A stretch of DNA of 64,000 nucleotides from Candidatus Methanoperedentaceae archaeon (GCA_003104905.1 PQAS01000030.1:20401-84400); one strand, 5' to 3'; shown: positions 1 through 9,712, counted from the first letter of the stretch. Made by a program: numbers and translations. Notes: generated from the letters alone by a model not told the origin.

Positions 1-206
1 AAATCGTCCCTGGTTTTCCAATCAGGCTGCGATATGACACCAACGGCAAATCCCGCATCCCAGAGAACACGACCTATCAAAGCCGTCCCGAAGGAGGGGT
101 GATCCACATATGCATCACCTGTTACAAGGATTATGTCAAATTCCTTTAATCCCATGTCTCTGGCTTCGTGAAGTGACATAGGAAGGTATGAAGGTTGTGA
201 TTTCAT
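1..206 (-). CDS. YgiQ-family radical SAM protein, N-terminal part (runs off the left edge)
   Basis: Only the first 68 codons are in the window; the start is the ATG ending at 206. The visible peptide opens with a segment [12 protein letters not shown], then [19 protein letters not shown] and GVISQPDW, which is the characteristic N-terminus of the YgiQ (UPF0313) radical SAM family. In that family the CxxxCxxC iron-sulfur motif lies several hundred residues further in, outside this window, so catalysis cannot be judged. It is transcribed away from the mscS gene, sharing an approximately 85-base divergent intergenic region. The family's substrate is not established. Confidence 0.85.
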   Translation of the reverse strand, partial: MKSQPSYLPMSLHEARDMGLKEFDIILVTGDAYVDHPSFGTALIGRVLWDAGFAVGVISQPDWKTRDD

Positions 207-230
207 TTTAATTGCTAATCTAGTGAAGTC

Positions 231-240
231 ATATATAAGT
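231..240 (+). promoter_or_regulatory. Predicted TATA box upstream of the mscS gene
   Basis: The string CATATATAAG sits about 55 bases before the mscS ATG in the divergent intergenic region and fits an archaeal TATA box. No BRE was resolved with certainty, so this is a pattern-based call. Confidence 0.35.
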
Positions 241-291
241 GAATTCAGGATTATGCGAAAATTCTTAAAGAATTAAGTTCCATTATGATCA

Positions 292-1152
292 ATGATTGGA
301 GACAAGATTTCTATAGGAAATGTTACTTTAGATAATTTCTTGATTTTTATTTTTGTAATAATTATTACGATTGTGGGAGGAAATATATCCTATGCGTTTA
401 CAAGAAGACTTCTCGATGACAGGATATCCTTTCGTTATTCAAGATCAATAGCAAGAGTCGTAGAATATATGGTATTATTACTGGGATTCTACTATGGTAT
501 ATATAAAGTCCTTCATTATGACCTGAATGCATTCATTGCATCGCTTGGCCTGATCGGTATCGCGGTAGCTTTCGGATCCCAGCAAATAATCCAGAATTTC
601 ATTGCAGGACTATTGATCTCGGTAGGAAGGCCGGTGCGACCTGAGGACTGGGTTGAAATAGGCGATTCTGGCATCAGTATTATAAAAGATATCAATTTGA
701 CACGAACTGTTCTTAGGAACAGGAATGGCAAATTATTTTCTATTCCAAACTCTATTCTCATATCATCAATTGTAGCGAACTATACTAAATCAGGATTTGT
801 TGAGATTTCAGTGCCTTTGTCTGTACCCGGTCGTTGTAGTATTGAGCAGGTAAGAAAGATTATCCTGGATGTTGCCAACGAACATGCAAGCATACTGCCA
901 AATGTTTCAGGAGAAGAAAAAGATATAATTTCCAAATTATTTAAATTGCCCAGCATAAGAATTTTGTTTCAAGATAAGATGGATACTAAGATATTTGAAC
1001 CAAAAGTACTTTTGTCGGGAATTTCAGATTCCAGGATAAACCTTAGCATAAGACTGTGGATAAGGGAAGTCTATAGAAAAGATGAAATTATCTCAGAATT
1101 CTTCGAGAGTCTATTCAAAAGGTTCATTGACGAAAAGATTGATTTAAAATGA
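292..1152 (+). CDS. MscS-family small-conductance mechanosensitive channel
   Basis: A 286-residue membrane protein expected to open under membrane tension and release solutes on osmotic downshock. Hydrophobic helices occupy about residues 13-32 and 57-75, and the pore-lining TM3 is residues 87-109 (GLIGIAVAFGSQQIIQNFIAG), with the Gly/Ala spacing typical of MscS. It is followed by the beta domain (GRPVRPEDWVEIGDSG; LRNRNGKLFSIPNS) and the C-terminal alpha/beta region. Length is normal for the short MscS class. It faces the hemD gene tail-to-tail with about 27 bases between the stops. It looks monocistronic. Confidence 0.93.
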   Translation: MIGDKISIGNVTLDNFLIFIFVIIITIVGGNISYAFTRRLLDDRISFRYSRSIARVVEYMVLLLGFYYGIYKVLHYDLNAFIASLGLIGIAVAFGSQQIIQNFIAGLLISVGRPVRPEDWVEIGDSGISIIKDINLTRTVLRNRNGKLFSIPNSILISSIVANYTKSGFVEISVPLSVPGRCSIEQVRKIILDVANEHASILPNVSGEEKDIISKLFKLPSIRILFQDKMDTKIFEPKVLLSGISDSRINLSIRLWIREVYRKDEIISEFFESLFKRFIDEKIDLK

Positions 1153-1179
1153 AGCATTATGCCTTTTGTAATCATTGAA

Positions 1180-1953
1180 TCATTGCCTTTTTCTGCATTC
1201 TTTAAGCATTTCCTCAAAAGTGTAATTCTCAGGCATGATATCTACCTTCACGCCACATCCGATCAAAGTATCACGTGTAGGTTTGCCAATAGCTGCTACC
1301 ATCTTGCTGTTCATGATACGAATTATTTCATCCTTTGCTCCCATATCATTTGCAAGAGCCATGAAATTCCTGACCATCATGGTGCTTGTGAATGCAAAAA
1401 TATCCACACCCCCGGCAAGCGCGTGCTTCATGAGCGCCTCATGCCTCTCATCCCTGGGACTGATTATCTGATATACCTGTGTTTCATGCACCACAGCCCC
1501 CTTTTCAAGAAGTCCTCTTACAAGTTCAGGCGCTCCATGGCTGCTCCTTGCGATCTCGATACTTGCTCCTTCGATTTTGTTCATCGATTCAACAAGTCCT
1601 GCTGAACTGTAAGACTCTGGCATCATACTAACATGAATCCCGTTTTTCAAAAGTGCGTCTCTTGTCCTGGGGCCGATAGCCACAACATTGGTTTCATTGA
1701 GGCGTTCAATAAATTCATCCGGATATTTCAGCTTCAATAATGTAAATTCAACTCCGTTAGCGCTGGTGAAAATTACATAATCGGACTCTCCCCCCATTAT
1801 ACGATCAAAAAATTCTTTGAATTCATGTCCGCTCTTATCCATTACATCGATCATGGGAGCTGTTATTGTGGAAAAACCCATCGAAGCTGCAAGCCTGACA
1901 GACTCTTCCATATAACCGGAAGGTCTCATAATGGCTATTACTTTCATTTCCAT
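1180..1953 (-). CDS. hemD: Uroporphyrinogen-III synthase
   Basis: Closes and inverts ring D of hydroxymethylbilane to give uroporphyrinogen III. The 257-residue protein has the bilobed HemD pattern: an N-terminal half ending in YVIFTSANGVEF and a C-terminal half with FAFTSTMMVRNF and AAIGKPTRDTLIGCGV, matching the paired domain motifs of the family. Sequence conservation in this family is low, but position settles it: it is the last gene of the hemL-hemC-cobA-hemD run, three bases after the cobA stop. Met3 is an alternative start. Confidence 0.92.
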   Translation of the reverse strand: MEMKVIAIMRPSGYMEESVRLAASMGFSTITAPMIDVMDKSGHEFKEFFDRIMGGESDYVIFTSANGVEFTLLKLKYPDEFIERLNETNVVAIGPRTRDALLKNGIHVSMMPESYSSAGLVESMNKIEGASIEIARSSHGAPELVRGLLEKGAVVHETQVYQIISPRDERHEALMKHALAGGVDIFAFTSTMMVRNFMALANDMGAKDEIIRIMNSKMVAAIGKPTRDTLIGCGVKVDIMPENYTFEEMLKECRKRQ

Positions 1954-1956
1954 CTT

Positions 1957-2694
1957 TCAAAGAGCAAGTTCGTGATGCAATTTTACAACATCGCCTATCA
2001 CGGTAATTGCCGGAGCTTTTACCTTTCGTTGTTTGCAGAGACTTACAATATCAGCAAGTGTTCCAATGGTTACCCGCTGGTCGGGCCGCGTGCCTCTTTC
2101 TATCACCGCAACCGGAGTATCTACGGATTTACCGTGCTTCATTAATTCTTTCACATTTCTCTCCAGCATGCTGACACCCATCAGGATAACAAGCGTTCCT
2201 TCAAATTTCGCAAGAAGTTCCCAGTCAAGAGCTGTTTCGTCCTTTTCGGGATCTTCATGCCCTGTTATGAAAGTTACCATGGATGCATAATCACGATGCG
2301 TAATTGGAATTCCAGCATACGCCGGAACTGCAATTGCCGAGGTTATCCCCGGGACGATCTCCACGTTGATGCCTTCTGCTGCAAGCGTCTGTGCTTCCTC
2401 GCCTCCGCGGCCGAAAAGGTATGGATCTCCCCCCTTTAACCGTACCACGATCTTTCCTTCTTTTGCCCTTTTGACAAGGAGCTCATTTATCTGCCACTGC
2501 GAAAGCTTGTGATTCCCTGCATATTTACCAACATCTATTTTCTCGGCTGATTCCGGCAACATATCAAGTATCGCTTTACCCGGAAGCTGGTCATAAAGAA
2601 TGACCTGGGCGCTCTCAATAAGCCTTTTTGCTTTTATGGTCAGAAGCTCCGGGTCGCCGGGACCTGAGCCTACAAGATAAACTTTCCCTTTCAT
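1957..2694 (-). CDS. cobA: Uroporphyrinogen-III C-methyltransferase (SUMT)
   Basis: Methylates uroporphyrinogen III at C2 and C7 with S-adenosylmethionine to give precorrin-2, the branch point to siroheme, cobalamin, F430 and archaeal heme. The 245-residue protein begins VYLVGSGPGDPELLTIKA (the SAM-binding glycine loop) and carries VVRLKGGDPYLFGRGGEE and the GITSAIAVPAYAGIPITHR block, all hallmark SUMT motifs. It is a stand-alone SUMT without the CysG N-terminal oxidase/chelatase. Two bases separate it from hemC, indicating co-transcription. Confidence 0.97.
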   Translation of the reverse strand: MKGKVYLVGSGPGDPELLTIKAKRLIESAQVILYDQLPGKAILDMLPESAEKIDVGKYAGNHKLSQWQINELLVKRAKEGKIVVRLKGGDPYLFGRGGEEAQTLAAEGINVEIVPGITSAIAVPAYAGIPITHRDYASMVTFITGHEDPEKDETALDWELLAKFEGTLVILMGVSMLERNVKELMKHGKSVDTPVAVIERGTRPDQRVTIGTLADIVSLCKQRKVKAPAITVIGDVVKLHHELAL

Positions 2695-2696
2695 TT

Positions 2697-3626
2697 TTAT
2701 CCTCTTTTAGCTGCAAATATTTTTACTGCTTCATCCACAAGTTTGCCGCCGCCTTTTTTGTTCAAATCATTACCGATTCTCTCGGCTTCCTTTTCATATT
2801 CGGCGGGGTTTATAAATTCATCTATTTTTACGCATCGTTTTCCGTCAACTGAGAGAACTTCCGTGCGTACATGTATCTCATTACCTTCAGTCTGTGCAAA
2901 AGCGCCGATGGGAACAAGACATCCACCACCAAGTATACCGATTATTATCCTTTCTATCCTTGTTTCAAGGCGCGTCTGAATATCATTCAATTCCTGGGCT
3001 GAAATTTGCGCTTCTGAATCTTTTTTAGTAACAATAACCACCGTTCCCTGGTTGGCAGATGGAACAAAATCATCAGGATCAAGACGTTCTCCCGGCAGGT
3101 CCCATTTCAACCTTTCCAGTCCTGCCTCGGCAAGGAAAATACCATCGTATTGCCCTTCCTTAAGTTTGCGAAGACGGGTGTCGATATTTCCCCTCAACTC
3201 CTTTATATTGAAACCTGTCCTGAATCTGGAAAGCTGGGCTCGCCTTCTCAGGCTTGTAGTTCCAATGATCGAACCTTCAGGAAGGTCTTTCAATTTTGTA
3301 TCTTCACGCGTAAGCAGGAAATCATATGGTGAGTCACGCTTCATTACTGCAGCCATTGTAAGTTCGGGCGGACGCTCGGTAGGAATATCTTTCATGCTGT
3401 GTACCGCAATATCTATCTGGCCTGCAAGCATCGAATCGTCTATCTCCCTCACAAAAACCCCGAATCCCTGCACTTCATGCAGCGGCCTGTCAGTGAAGGT
3501 ATCACCGGATGTCTTGATTATATTGATCTCCGTATCCACTCCTTTTCTTGCAAGGAGATCTTTAACCAGGTTTGCCTGGGCAAGAGCAAGTTTGCTCCCT
3601 CTTGAACCGATACGCAATTTTTTCAT
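2697..3626 (-). CDS. hemC: Hydroxymethylbilane synthase (porphobilinogen deaminase)
   Basis: Polymerises four porphobilinogens into hydroxymethylbilane. The 309-residue protein shows RIGSRGSKLALAQA at the N-terminus, VHSMKDIPTERPPEL, the TTSLRRRAQL arginine cluster and NIDTRLRKL. The dipyrromethane-cofactor cysteine is visible in GILGGGCLVPIGAF at about residue 236. Length is normal. It sits between hemL and cobA with two-base gaps on either side, so the four genes surely form one transcript. Confidence 0.97.
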   Translation of the reverse strand: MKKLRIGSRGSKLALAQANLVKDLLARKGVDTEINIIKTSGDTFTDRPLHEVQGFGVFVREIDDSMLAGQIDIAVHSMKDIPTERPPELTMAAVMKRDSPYDFLLTREDTKLKDLPEGSIIGTTSLRRRAQLSRFRTGFNIKELRGNIDTRLRKLKEGQYDGIFLAEAGLERLKWDLPGERLDPDDFVPSANQGTVVIVTKKDSEAQISAQELNDIQTRLETRIERIIIGILGGGCLVPIGAFAQTEGNEIHVRTEVLSVDGKRCVKIDEFINPAEYEKEAERIGNDLNKKGGGKLVDEAVKIFAAKRG

Positions 3627-3628
3627 AA

Positions 3629-4894
3629 TTATTTCAAATTCCTTTTGTAAGCTTCTATGGTTTTTTCAATATCATCCTTTGAGTGGGCAACGGACAGGAA
3701 GTTTGTTTCAAACTGTGATGGGGGCAAAAAGATGCTGTCAGTTAGCATTTTCTTGAAGAACTCATTGAATTTATTAGTATCGCATTTCAGTGCTTCCTGA
3801 TAATTGTAAGGCATATCCCCAAAGAACACTTTGAACATGCTCCCTACTCCGCTCACGTTATAATCCAGTCCGAGATCCGCTATAATATCAGATAATCCTG
3901 ACCGCAATAAATCACCCGCTTTATTTACCCTGTCGTGTACTTTCTCTTTTCTTAACGTGCTTATCACGGCAAGTCCGGCTGTCATGGAAACCGGACTTCC
4001 ATTGAATGTTCCTGCCTGGTAAACAGGTCCTGCAGGTGAAATTTTCTCCATTATCTCACGATTTCCCCCGATCACTCCGATATGGAAACCTCCGCCAAGT
4101 ATCTTTCCAAGGGTTGTCATATCAGGTGTTACTCCATAATATTCCTGCGCTCCCCCCATCGCCAGCCGAAAACCTGTTATGACCTCATCGAATATCAATA
4201 CCACATCATTTTCTTTTGTTACGGCGCGTACCTCTTCCAGATAACCTTTTTCTGGCAATATTGGCCCGATATTCCCAAGTACGGGCTCCATAATTACCAC
4301 CGCCACATCATCCTTATAAGCTTTGATGGCTTCTGTCATGGCTTCGATATCGTTGTAGGGAACCTGGAGCGTGTTTTTTGTAAAATCTTTTGGGACTCCC
4401 GCGGAATCAGGTGTTCCCAGAGTCGTTGCGCCAGAACCCGCTTTTACAAGCACGGCTTCATGAGCACCATGAAAGCCCCCTTCGATCTTAATTATCTTAT
4501 TCTTACCTGTGAAACCTCGCGCTGCACGAAGTGCTCCCATTGTAGCTTCGGTTCCTGTGGATACAAATCTTACCATGTCGATACTGGCATAAAGCTCAAT
4601 AATTTCTTTTGCAAGAGCGACTTCAAGTCCGGTCGGTGTTCCATAAAGCCAGCCGTCATCAAGCTGCCTGGTCACGGCTTCCTTTATAGAAGGATGATTA
4701 TGGCCAAGAAGCAAAGGCCCGTAACCCATAACGTAATCGATATATTCATTTCCGTCTATATCAGTTATTTTTGAGCCGTCAGCTTTTTTCGTATAAAACG
4801 GATACGGTTTTATAGCTCGGACCGGGCTGCTCACTCCTCCCGGAAGGATCTTCTTTGCGTCTTCAAATAATTTTCTTGATTTCTCTGTTCCCAT
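3629..4894 (-). CDS. hemL: Glutamate-1-semialdehyde 2,1-aminomutase
   Basis: PLP enzyme converting glutamate-1-semialdehyde to 5-aminolevulinate, the first committed tetrapyrrole precursor of the C5 pathway. The 421-residue protein has the GSA-aminomutase signatures [39 protein letters not shown] and [11 protein letters not shown]; the Schiff-base lysine is about K264 in [11 protein letters not shown]. hemA and hemB, which often accompany it, are not in the window. It lies 45 bases downstream of ubiE, which may share its promoter. Confidence 0.97.
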   Translation of the reverse strand: MGTEKSRKLFEDAKKILPGGVSSPVRAIKPYPFYTKKADGSKITDIDGNEYIDYVMGYGPLLLGHNHPSIKEAVTRQLDDGWLYGTPTGLEVALAKEIIELYASIDMVRFVSTGTEATMGALRAARGFTGKNKIIKIEGGFHGAHEAVLVKAGSGATTLGTPDSAGVPKDFTKNTLQVPYNDIEAMTEAIKAYKDDVAVVIMEPVLGNIGPILPEKGYLEEVRAVTKENDVVLIFDEVITGFRLAMGGAQEYYGVTPDMTTLGKILGGGFHIGVIGGNREIMEKISPAGPVYQAGTFNGSPVSMTAGLAVISTLRKEKVHDRVNKAGDLLRSGLSDIIADLGLDYNVSGVGSMFKVFFGDMPYNYQEALKCDTNKFNEFFKKMLTDSIFLPPSQFETNFLSVAHSKDDIEKTIEAYKRNLK

Positions 4895-4939
4895 GGATTA
4901 CTGAAATTAGGGCATAAAGCAATATAATTTGTGGCTTTT

Positions 4940-5641
4940 TTAAACCTTTATCTTATCAATGCGATCTCCGACATAAACTGTGACTATCCCGAAAGTCAGG
5001 TCAAAATATTCCACATGCGAGATACCAGCGTCTTTCATAATTCCTACAAACTCGTTCCTTTTTGGAAACGCCATCACTGATGCAGGAAGATAATCGTAAG
5101 GTCCGTTTTTTTCGGATATGACTGTTCCGACTAACGGCAATATCTTTTTGAAATATAAATAATACATATACCTGAAAACCTTATTCTCAGGCAGGGAAAA
5201 TTCAAGAATTACAACCCTGCCACCTATCCTGACTACCCGGTTCATTTCCGATAAGGCTTTTTTAATATCCGCGACATTTCGTATTCCGAAAGCTACAATT
5301 GCCCCATCAAAAGTACCATCCTTGAACGAAAGATTCTCAGCATCGTTCTGTATGCAGCTTACATTTTTCAGATTCTTTTTCTCTAACTTGGGTTTGCATA
5401 ATTTAAGCATCTCAAAACAAAAATCAGAAGCTATGACACGATTCTTTTTGGATGCTTCTATTGCAACATCCCCCGTACCGGAGCAAACATCAATAATATA
5501 TCCGGATGGCAGCTTTGATACTGCATAACGACGCCATTTTTTATCCTTCTGAAGGCTTAACAGGTGATTCAGGAAATCATATCTTTTTGATATACCTGCA
5601 AACATATTCCGGACATTTTCTTTTTTCTGCAGTTGAGACAT
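4940..5641 (-). CDS. ubiE: UbiE/MenG-family demethylmenaquinone methyltransferase
   Basis: SAM-dependent C-methyltransferase expected to carry out the last step of menaquinone synthesis. The 233-residue protein has the family N-terminus MFAGISKRYDFLNHLLS, motif I VCSGTGDVAIEA, and the UbiE/COQ5 signature around GIRNVADIKKAL and NRVVRIGGRVVILEFSLPE. Length matches bacterial and archaeal MenG. Menaquinone is known from Methanoperedens, Archaeoglobus and haloarchaea but not from typical methanogens using methanophenazine, so the gene fits an ANME-2d-like host and gives a quinone pool for the respiratory genes at 10-16 kb. First gene of the minus-strand tetrapyrrole run. Confidence 0.9.
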   Translation of the reverse strand: MSQLQKKENVRNMFAGISKRYDFLNHLLSLQKDKKWRRYAVSKLPSGYIIDVCSGTGDVAIEASKKNRVIASDFCFEMLKLCKPKLEKKNLKNVSCIQNDAENLSFKDGTFDGAIVAFGIRNVADIKKALSEMNRVVRIGGRVVILEFSLPENKVFRYMYYLYFKKILPLVGTVISEKNGPYDYLPASVMAFPKRNEFVGIMKDAGISHVEYFDLTFGIVTVYVGDRIDKIKV

Positions 5642-5782
5642 TGCTGTTCCTTCAGGAAGGGGATAGCATCAAAATGATATATAGGTTTTCTAAGTTTCAT
5701 TACGAAAGTATTTGTATTCAGCAGGTAGCCATTTCGGAAGTCACCAAAAACTTATAACTTATCTTGATAATAAGTAGGTTCT

Positions 5783-6412
5783 ATGATCATTGCAGAGAAT
5801 GGCCCTGATAAGAAATCTGAAGTAATGCGTAATATCCTTAATATCTCAAAGAAGCTTGCTAAAGAAAATCAGGGAGCACTTTTCATTATTGCGGACAGGA
5901 AACAGATTGAAGGAAATTACCGTCTTCATTATCCCCAGATACAATTTGCAGGAAATTTACTCAGCAAGGGCATGAATGCTGTGGTGGAGAAACTTGCTAC
6001 GCTTGACGGTGCTATAATATTTACCCCCGATGGCGAAATGGTTGCATACGGTTCGAGAATATTGAAATCCGAAACACTACTTGGTTTTGGGACGAAACAC
6101 GCAGCTGCCAGGGGTATAACTTTATTTGACGACACCATAACCGCTGTTCTTGTCTCTGAGGAAAGCGGATGGATAAAAGTTTTCCAGAAAGGAGAGATCG
6201 TGCTTGAAACTGATTCGGTGGATATCGAACCTTCCACTCTGGATAAAGTTTCACGCTTCCTTACGAACCAGGATACTGCGCTTCTCGCAAGTGCCGGAAT
6301 TGCTGCAGCTGCTTTTGGTGCTCCCATAGTATTGATAGTTGGAGGCACATATATGATGGTAAGGACTGCAGGCCAGATGATATCCGCTGCATTAAAGAAA
6401 GAGAAGAAGTGA
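5783..6412 (+). CDS. DisA_N/DAC-domain protein (possible diadenylate cyclase) with C-terminal membrane helix
   Basis: Residues 30-150 match the diadenylate cyclase domain: LDGAIIF (DGA motif, residues 75-77), GFGTKHAAARG (103-111) and VLVSEESGWIKVF. Active bacterial DAC domains carry RHR at the second motif; here it reads KHA (105-107), so c-di-AMP synthesis is uncertain. Residues 165-193 form a hydrophobic segment rich in Ala/Gly, suggesting membrane attachment at the C-terminus, the reverse of CdaA topology. It overlaps no neighbour but ends one base before dapF, so the two are probably co-transcribed. A nucleotide-binding sensor role is an alternative. Confidence 0.8.
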   Translation: MIIAENGPDKKSEVMRNILNISKKLAKENQGALFIIADRKQIEGNYRLHYPQIQFAGNLLSKGMNAVVEKLATLDGAIIFTPDGEMVAYGSRILKSETLLGFGTKHAAARGITLFDDTITAVLVSEESGWIKVFQKGEIVLETDSVDIEPSTLDKVSRFLTNQDTALLASAGIAAAAFGAPIVLIVGGTYMMVRTAGQMISAALKKEKK

Positions 6413-6413
6413 A

Positions 6414-7244
6414 ATGATGCATTTTACAAAACTTCATGGCAATGGAAATGATTTCATTCTCATCGATGAATATAACGAAACGATCGTTGATGACGAAAAG
6501 AAATCCGATTTCGCATCAAAATATTGTGACCGACGCTTTGGAATAGGAGCGGACGGTGTACTTTTCCTTGGAAGATCAAAAATAGCCCACATCAGGATGA
6601 GAATATATAATTCTGACGGCACACAGGCCGAGATGTGCGGAAATGGTGTGAGATGCCTGGTGAAGTATGCGCTCGATAAAGGATACATCAAAGAGAAGGG
6701 AAGCGTGGAAACGCTTGCAGGTGTTCTCCCTATAAGTTCGAAGCAGGGCGATAAAGCATGGATTTGCGTAAATATGGGAAAACCGCAATTCCAGAGGACA
6801 GAAATCCCCGCTGAAGGAACAGGGGAATTTCTCAATGTCGCTATGCATGGATATGAAGTATCGGCAATAAACACAGGCGTTCCTCACGCAGTGATCTTTG
6901 TAGATTCACTTGATGACCCGGAATTAATGAAGAACGCGCCAAAGATCCGCTATGACAGGATTTTTCCAAATGGAACGAATGTAAATTTCGTAAAGATGAA
7001 TTCCGGGGATGAGATAACGATACGCACTTATGAGCGGGGTGTGGAAGGTGAAACATTAAGCTGCGGCACTGGTTCGGTAGCCTGCGCTGCAATAGCTCAC
7101 CGGCTCGGGAAAACCGGAAATAAGGTTAAAGTGAATACAAAAGGCGGGGAATTAAGAATTACACTTACGGATGATGCCGCATATATGGAAGGACAGGCGC
7201 AACGGGTATTTGAAGGGACTATTCAGGATTCGTTTGAATCTTGA
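6414..7244 (+). CDS. dapF: Diaminopimelate epimerase
   Basis: Interconverts LL- and meso-diaminopimelate in lysine synthesis. The 276-residue protein starts [12 protein letters not shown] and has both catalytic cysteine motifs: EMCGNGVRC (Cys75) and [14 protein letters not shown] (Cys217). GADGVLFL and NSDGTQAEM are also diagnostic. The start is either of two adjacent ATGs (6414 or 6417), directly after the DAC-domain gene stop. Its 3' end abuts a hisF remnant; the final residues [10 protein letters not shown] may have been altered by that junction. Confidence 0.97.
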   Translation: MMHFTKLHGNGNDFILIDEYNETIVDDEKKSDFASKYCDRRFGIGADGVLFLGRSKIAHIRMRIYNSDGTQAEMCGNGVRCLVKYALDKGYIKEKGSVETLAGVLPISSKQGDKAWICVNMGKPQFQRTEIPAEGTGEFLNVAMHGYEVSAINTGVPHAVIFVDSLDDPELMKNAPKIRYDRIFPNGTNVNFVKMNSGDEITIRTYERGVEGETLSCGTGSVACAAIAHRLGKTGNKVKVNTKGGELRITLTDDAAYMEGQAQRVFEGTIQDSFES

Positions 7245-7524
7245 GACTATAAAACTTGGGGCAGGTGCCATCTTACCTACAAGCATGGATGCAGATGGGA
7301 CCCAGGCTGGATATGATATCCCCATGACGAGAGCTATATCAGATGCAGTAAGCATACCCGTGATCGCATCAGGTGGTGCAGGGACACTTGAACACCTCTA
7401 TGAAGCCATAGCGGATGGACATGCAAATGCGGTTTTAGTAGCATCCATTGCTCACTTTGGGAAATATTCTATTAAAGAAATGAAAGAATATATGGCAAAA
7501 AAAGGTTTACATGTGAAAATCTGA
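7240..7524 (+). pseudogene. hisF: hisF 3' remnant (imidazole glycerol phosphate synthase, cyclase subunit, last ~95 residues)
   Basis: The reading frame from [20 protein letters not shown] through [15 protein letters not shown] and ending [13 protein letters not shown] matches the C-terminal third of HisF, including the second phosphate-binding loop ([10 protein letters not shown]) and the catalytic-side MDADGT segment. The N-terminal two thirds of the barrel, including the first catalytic aspartate, are missing; upstream in this frame is only the shadow of dapF. An in-frame ATG exists at 7171 inside dapF, but that start would be non-homologous. Best read as a deletion or recombination relic. 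Confidence 0.85.
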
Positions 7525-7659
7525 TGATTTCAAAGTCCCATAACATTTATATGCAGTGAATATATTGCATTCTCCGCTATTCCTTTCAATTTTTCTATTT
7601 AAATCGCAATATTTGAGTAAACTATATCTTATTTCAAGACGTAACAATGAAGTTTAAAT

Positions 7660-8931
7660 ATGACAGATGAGAAATTTTTGATAACAGAATTGGTATTGAC
7701 AGCGCATCTGTATAATGAGTCAGATAAGCTTACAGTAGATGACCTTCCCCAAAAAATCAGAAAGCATTACTGGGATGAAAAAGAAAATACCGTAAAGCGT
7801 CCAATATACGTCACTGAAGGCGATATCAAAACCATATATGGGATTGAAAACGTAAAAAAATGCACAAAAAAACTTCCTTTCCTTGAATTTGAAGATTTCG
7901 GCTCTCAAATAAAGCTCACAGTCTTTGACCTTGCAGTAAAGTGGATATCCAGGCATCCGGAAGCGGTTGATAACATAAATATGAATCCTGTACTTGCATC
8001 GTATTTTGAGAACTCTGATTCAATCTCCGTGAGCTATAAGAAGGCAATTGCTTCAAATTTACCCAAAGAAAGCGGCAGGGAATGGATAACGTCCCTGATC
8101 AAGGGTATTGAATCTGAAAAAGGTTCGGAGGATATGCTAAAACTTGCACATATTGTTGCCCCGGAGGATATAAAACAGAATATTTCAGACCTCGTTCTTA
8201 CAAAGGCCCAGGAAGAAGAAATCGAAAAAATGACAAAAGCGATAAAGTATCGCGATTACCTTAAGCGAATAGGTCTTCGGGAAATCGGGAAATTATTGTT
8301 CGTTGGCCCGCCTGGAACGGGGAAGACCTCTGTTGCCAGGGCTATTTCAGGACAGCTTAAAATCCCTATAGTAGAAGTAAAACTCTCCCAGATAGCTGAC
8401 CAGTATCTTGGAGAGACCGCAAAGAACATTGACAGGGTATTTGAACTTGCAAGGCGCCTCAGTCCGTGCATCCTCTTTATAGATGAATTCGATTTCGTAG
8501 CAAAAGCAAGGGCTACGGATGAGCACGCTGCATTAAAACGGGCGGTAAATACACTTCTTAAAGCCATCGATGAGATCAGCCTTGTAGAGCATGGGGTCCT
8601 GGTCATTGGAGCCACAAATCACCCAACCATACTTGACCATGCGGCATGGAGGCGGTTTGATGAGATCGTGGAGTTCACACTGCCGGATAAGGAAATGAGG
8701 AAAAAGATACTCGACATTATTTTGAAGAGCATTGAAGGAACCTTTGATACGGAAGAAATAGCAAAAATTTCAGAAGGATATTCCGGTTCGGACCTTCGCC
8801 TGATAGCAAGGGAAGCTGTACTTAATGCCCTTATTACGGAAAGAACCGTTCTTACACAGCAGGATCTACTTCGCGGAGTTACCGAGTTCAACAAGCGCAA
8901 CCAGCTAAAGAAGCTTGATGAAAGTGTTTGA
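7660..8931 (+). CDS. AAA-family ATPase (Cdc48/FtsH-like single AAA module)
   Basis: A 423-residue protein with a poorly conserved N-terminal region (1-180) and one AAA module. Walker A is VGPPGTGKTS (215-224), Walker B is CILFIDEFDF at about 265-275, followed by the sensor-1 segment VIGATNHP and the arginine-finger region AAWRRFDEIVEF, and a C-terminal lid with EGYSGSDLRLIAREA. This class remodels protein complexes or feeds proteases. Residues around 60-100 resemble no domain I can name. The gene stands alone with a 135-base upstream region; the downstream MBL gene starts 40 bases later. Confidence 0.88.
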   Translation: MTDEKFLITELVLTAHLYNESDKLTVDDLPQKIRKHYWDEKENTVKRPIYVTEGDIKTIYGIENVKKCTKKLPFLEFEDFGSQIKLTVFDLAVKWISRHPEAVDNINMNPVLASYFENSDSISVSYKKAIASNLPKESGREWITSLIKGIESEKGSEDMLKLAHIVAPEDIKQNISDLVLTKAQEEEIEKMTKAIKYRDYLKRIGLREIGKLLFVGPPGTGKTSVARAISGQLKIPIVEVKLSQIADQYLGETAKNIDRVFELARRLSPCILFIDEFDFVAKARATDEHAALKRAVNTLLKAIDEISLVEHGVLVIGATNHPTILDHAAWRRFDEIVEFTLPDKEMRKKILDIILKSIEGTFDTEEIAKISEGYSGSDLRLIAREAVLNALITERTVLTQQDLLRGVTEFNKRNQLKKLDESV

Positions 8932-8971
8932 ATTCATAATGTTGGATGCATGAAATGTTAAAGGGAGCTTT

Positions 8972-9712
8972 GTGAAAATAACACTCCTTGGAACCGGTGA
9001 TGCTGTGGGAACACCAAAAATAGGATGTTCCTGCAAGACCTGCCTTGATGCAATAGCGGGTGGCAAAAGCAGAAGACTTCGTTTTTCAGTCCTCTTAGAA
9101 TCGGAATGCGGCAAAGTACTAATTGACACAAGTCCGGACCTGCGCTGGCAGCTCTTGAAAAAAAGGATCAGCCATATCGACGCAGTGATCTGGACCCATG
9201 CCCACTATGACCATTATGCAGGTTTCGGGGATTTCCACCGTATACAGAATGGGGTCAACGTGTATGGTTTAAAGAATACATTGGATTATATATTGAACTA
9301 TCTTTCATTTATGGCTCCTGTGAGGCACGATGTAATCTTTTATGAGCCTTTTTCACTTATCGGTCTTGAGATAACATTACTGGAGGTCACTCATCCGCCT
9401 CTGGAAGAGTCTGCAGCCATCTTGATCACAGATGGTTCGGCAAAAGTCGTTATCACAGGTGACACATCCAGAAACATTCCGGAAAAAAGTCTGCAGATCA
9501 TGTCCAGACCTGACCTTCTGATCGCGGATGCCATAATCCCTCCGCGCGGGAATATTCCCAAACATATGAACTCAAAAGAAGCTATGGAACTTGGAAGAAC
9601 ATTGAATGCGAAAAATGTAGTACTTACTCATTTGAGCCATAATTTTCCTCCTCATGATGAATCAATTAAAGAGTGGCCTCTTGGGTACGATGGCATGGAA
9701 TTTGAATTCTAA
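8972..9712 (+). CDS. PhnP-like metallo-beta-lactamase-fold phosphodiesterase
   Basis: A 246-residue metallo-hydrolase. The dinuclear metal motif is THAHYDHYAG (residues 75-84), with further ligands in VITGDTS and LTHLSHN. A CSCKTC cluster at 19-24 matches the structural zinc site of PhnP, which hydrolyses cyclic phosphodiesters, so a phosphoribosyl cyclic phosphate-like or nucleotide phosphodiester substrate is plausible. GTG start at 8972 is supported by AAGGGAG six bases upstream. Archaeal homologues are usually annotated only as MBL-fold proteins; the substrate is inference. Confidence 0.88.
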   Translation: MKITLLGTGDAVGTPKIGCSCKTCLDAIAGGKSRRLRFSVLLESECGKVLIDTSPDLRWQLLKKRISHIDAVIWTHAHYDHYAGFGDFHRIQNGVNVYGLKNTLDYILNYLSFMAPVRHDVIFYEPFSLIGLEITLLEVTHPPLEESAAILITDGSAKVVITGDTSRNIPEKSLQIMSRPDLLIADAIIPPRGNIPKHMNSKEAMELGRTLNAKNVVLTHLSHNFPPHDESIKEWPLGYDGMEFEF

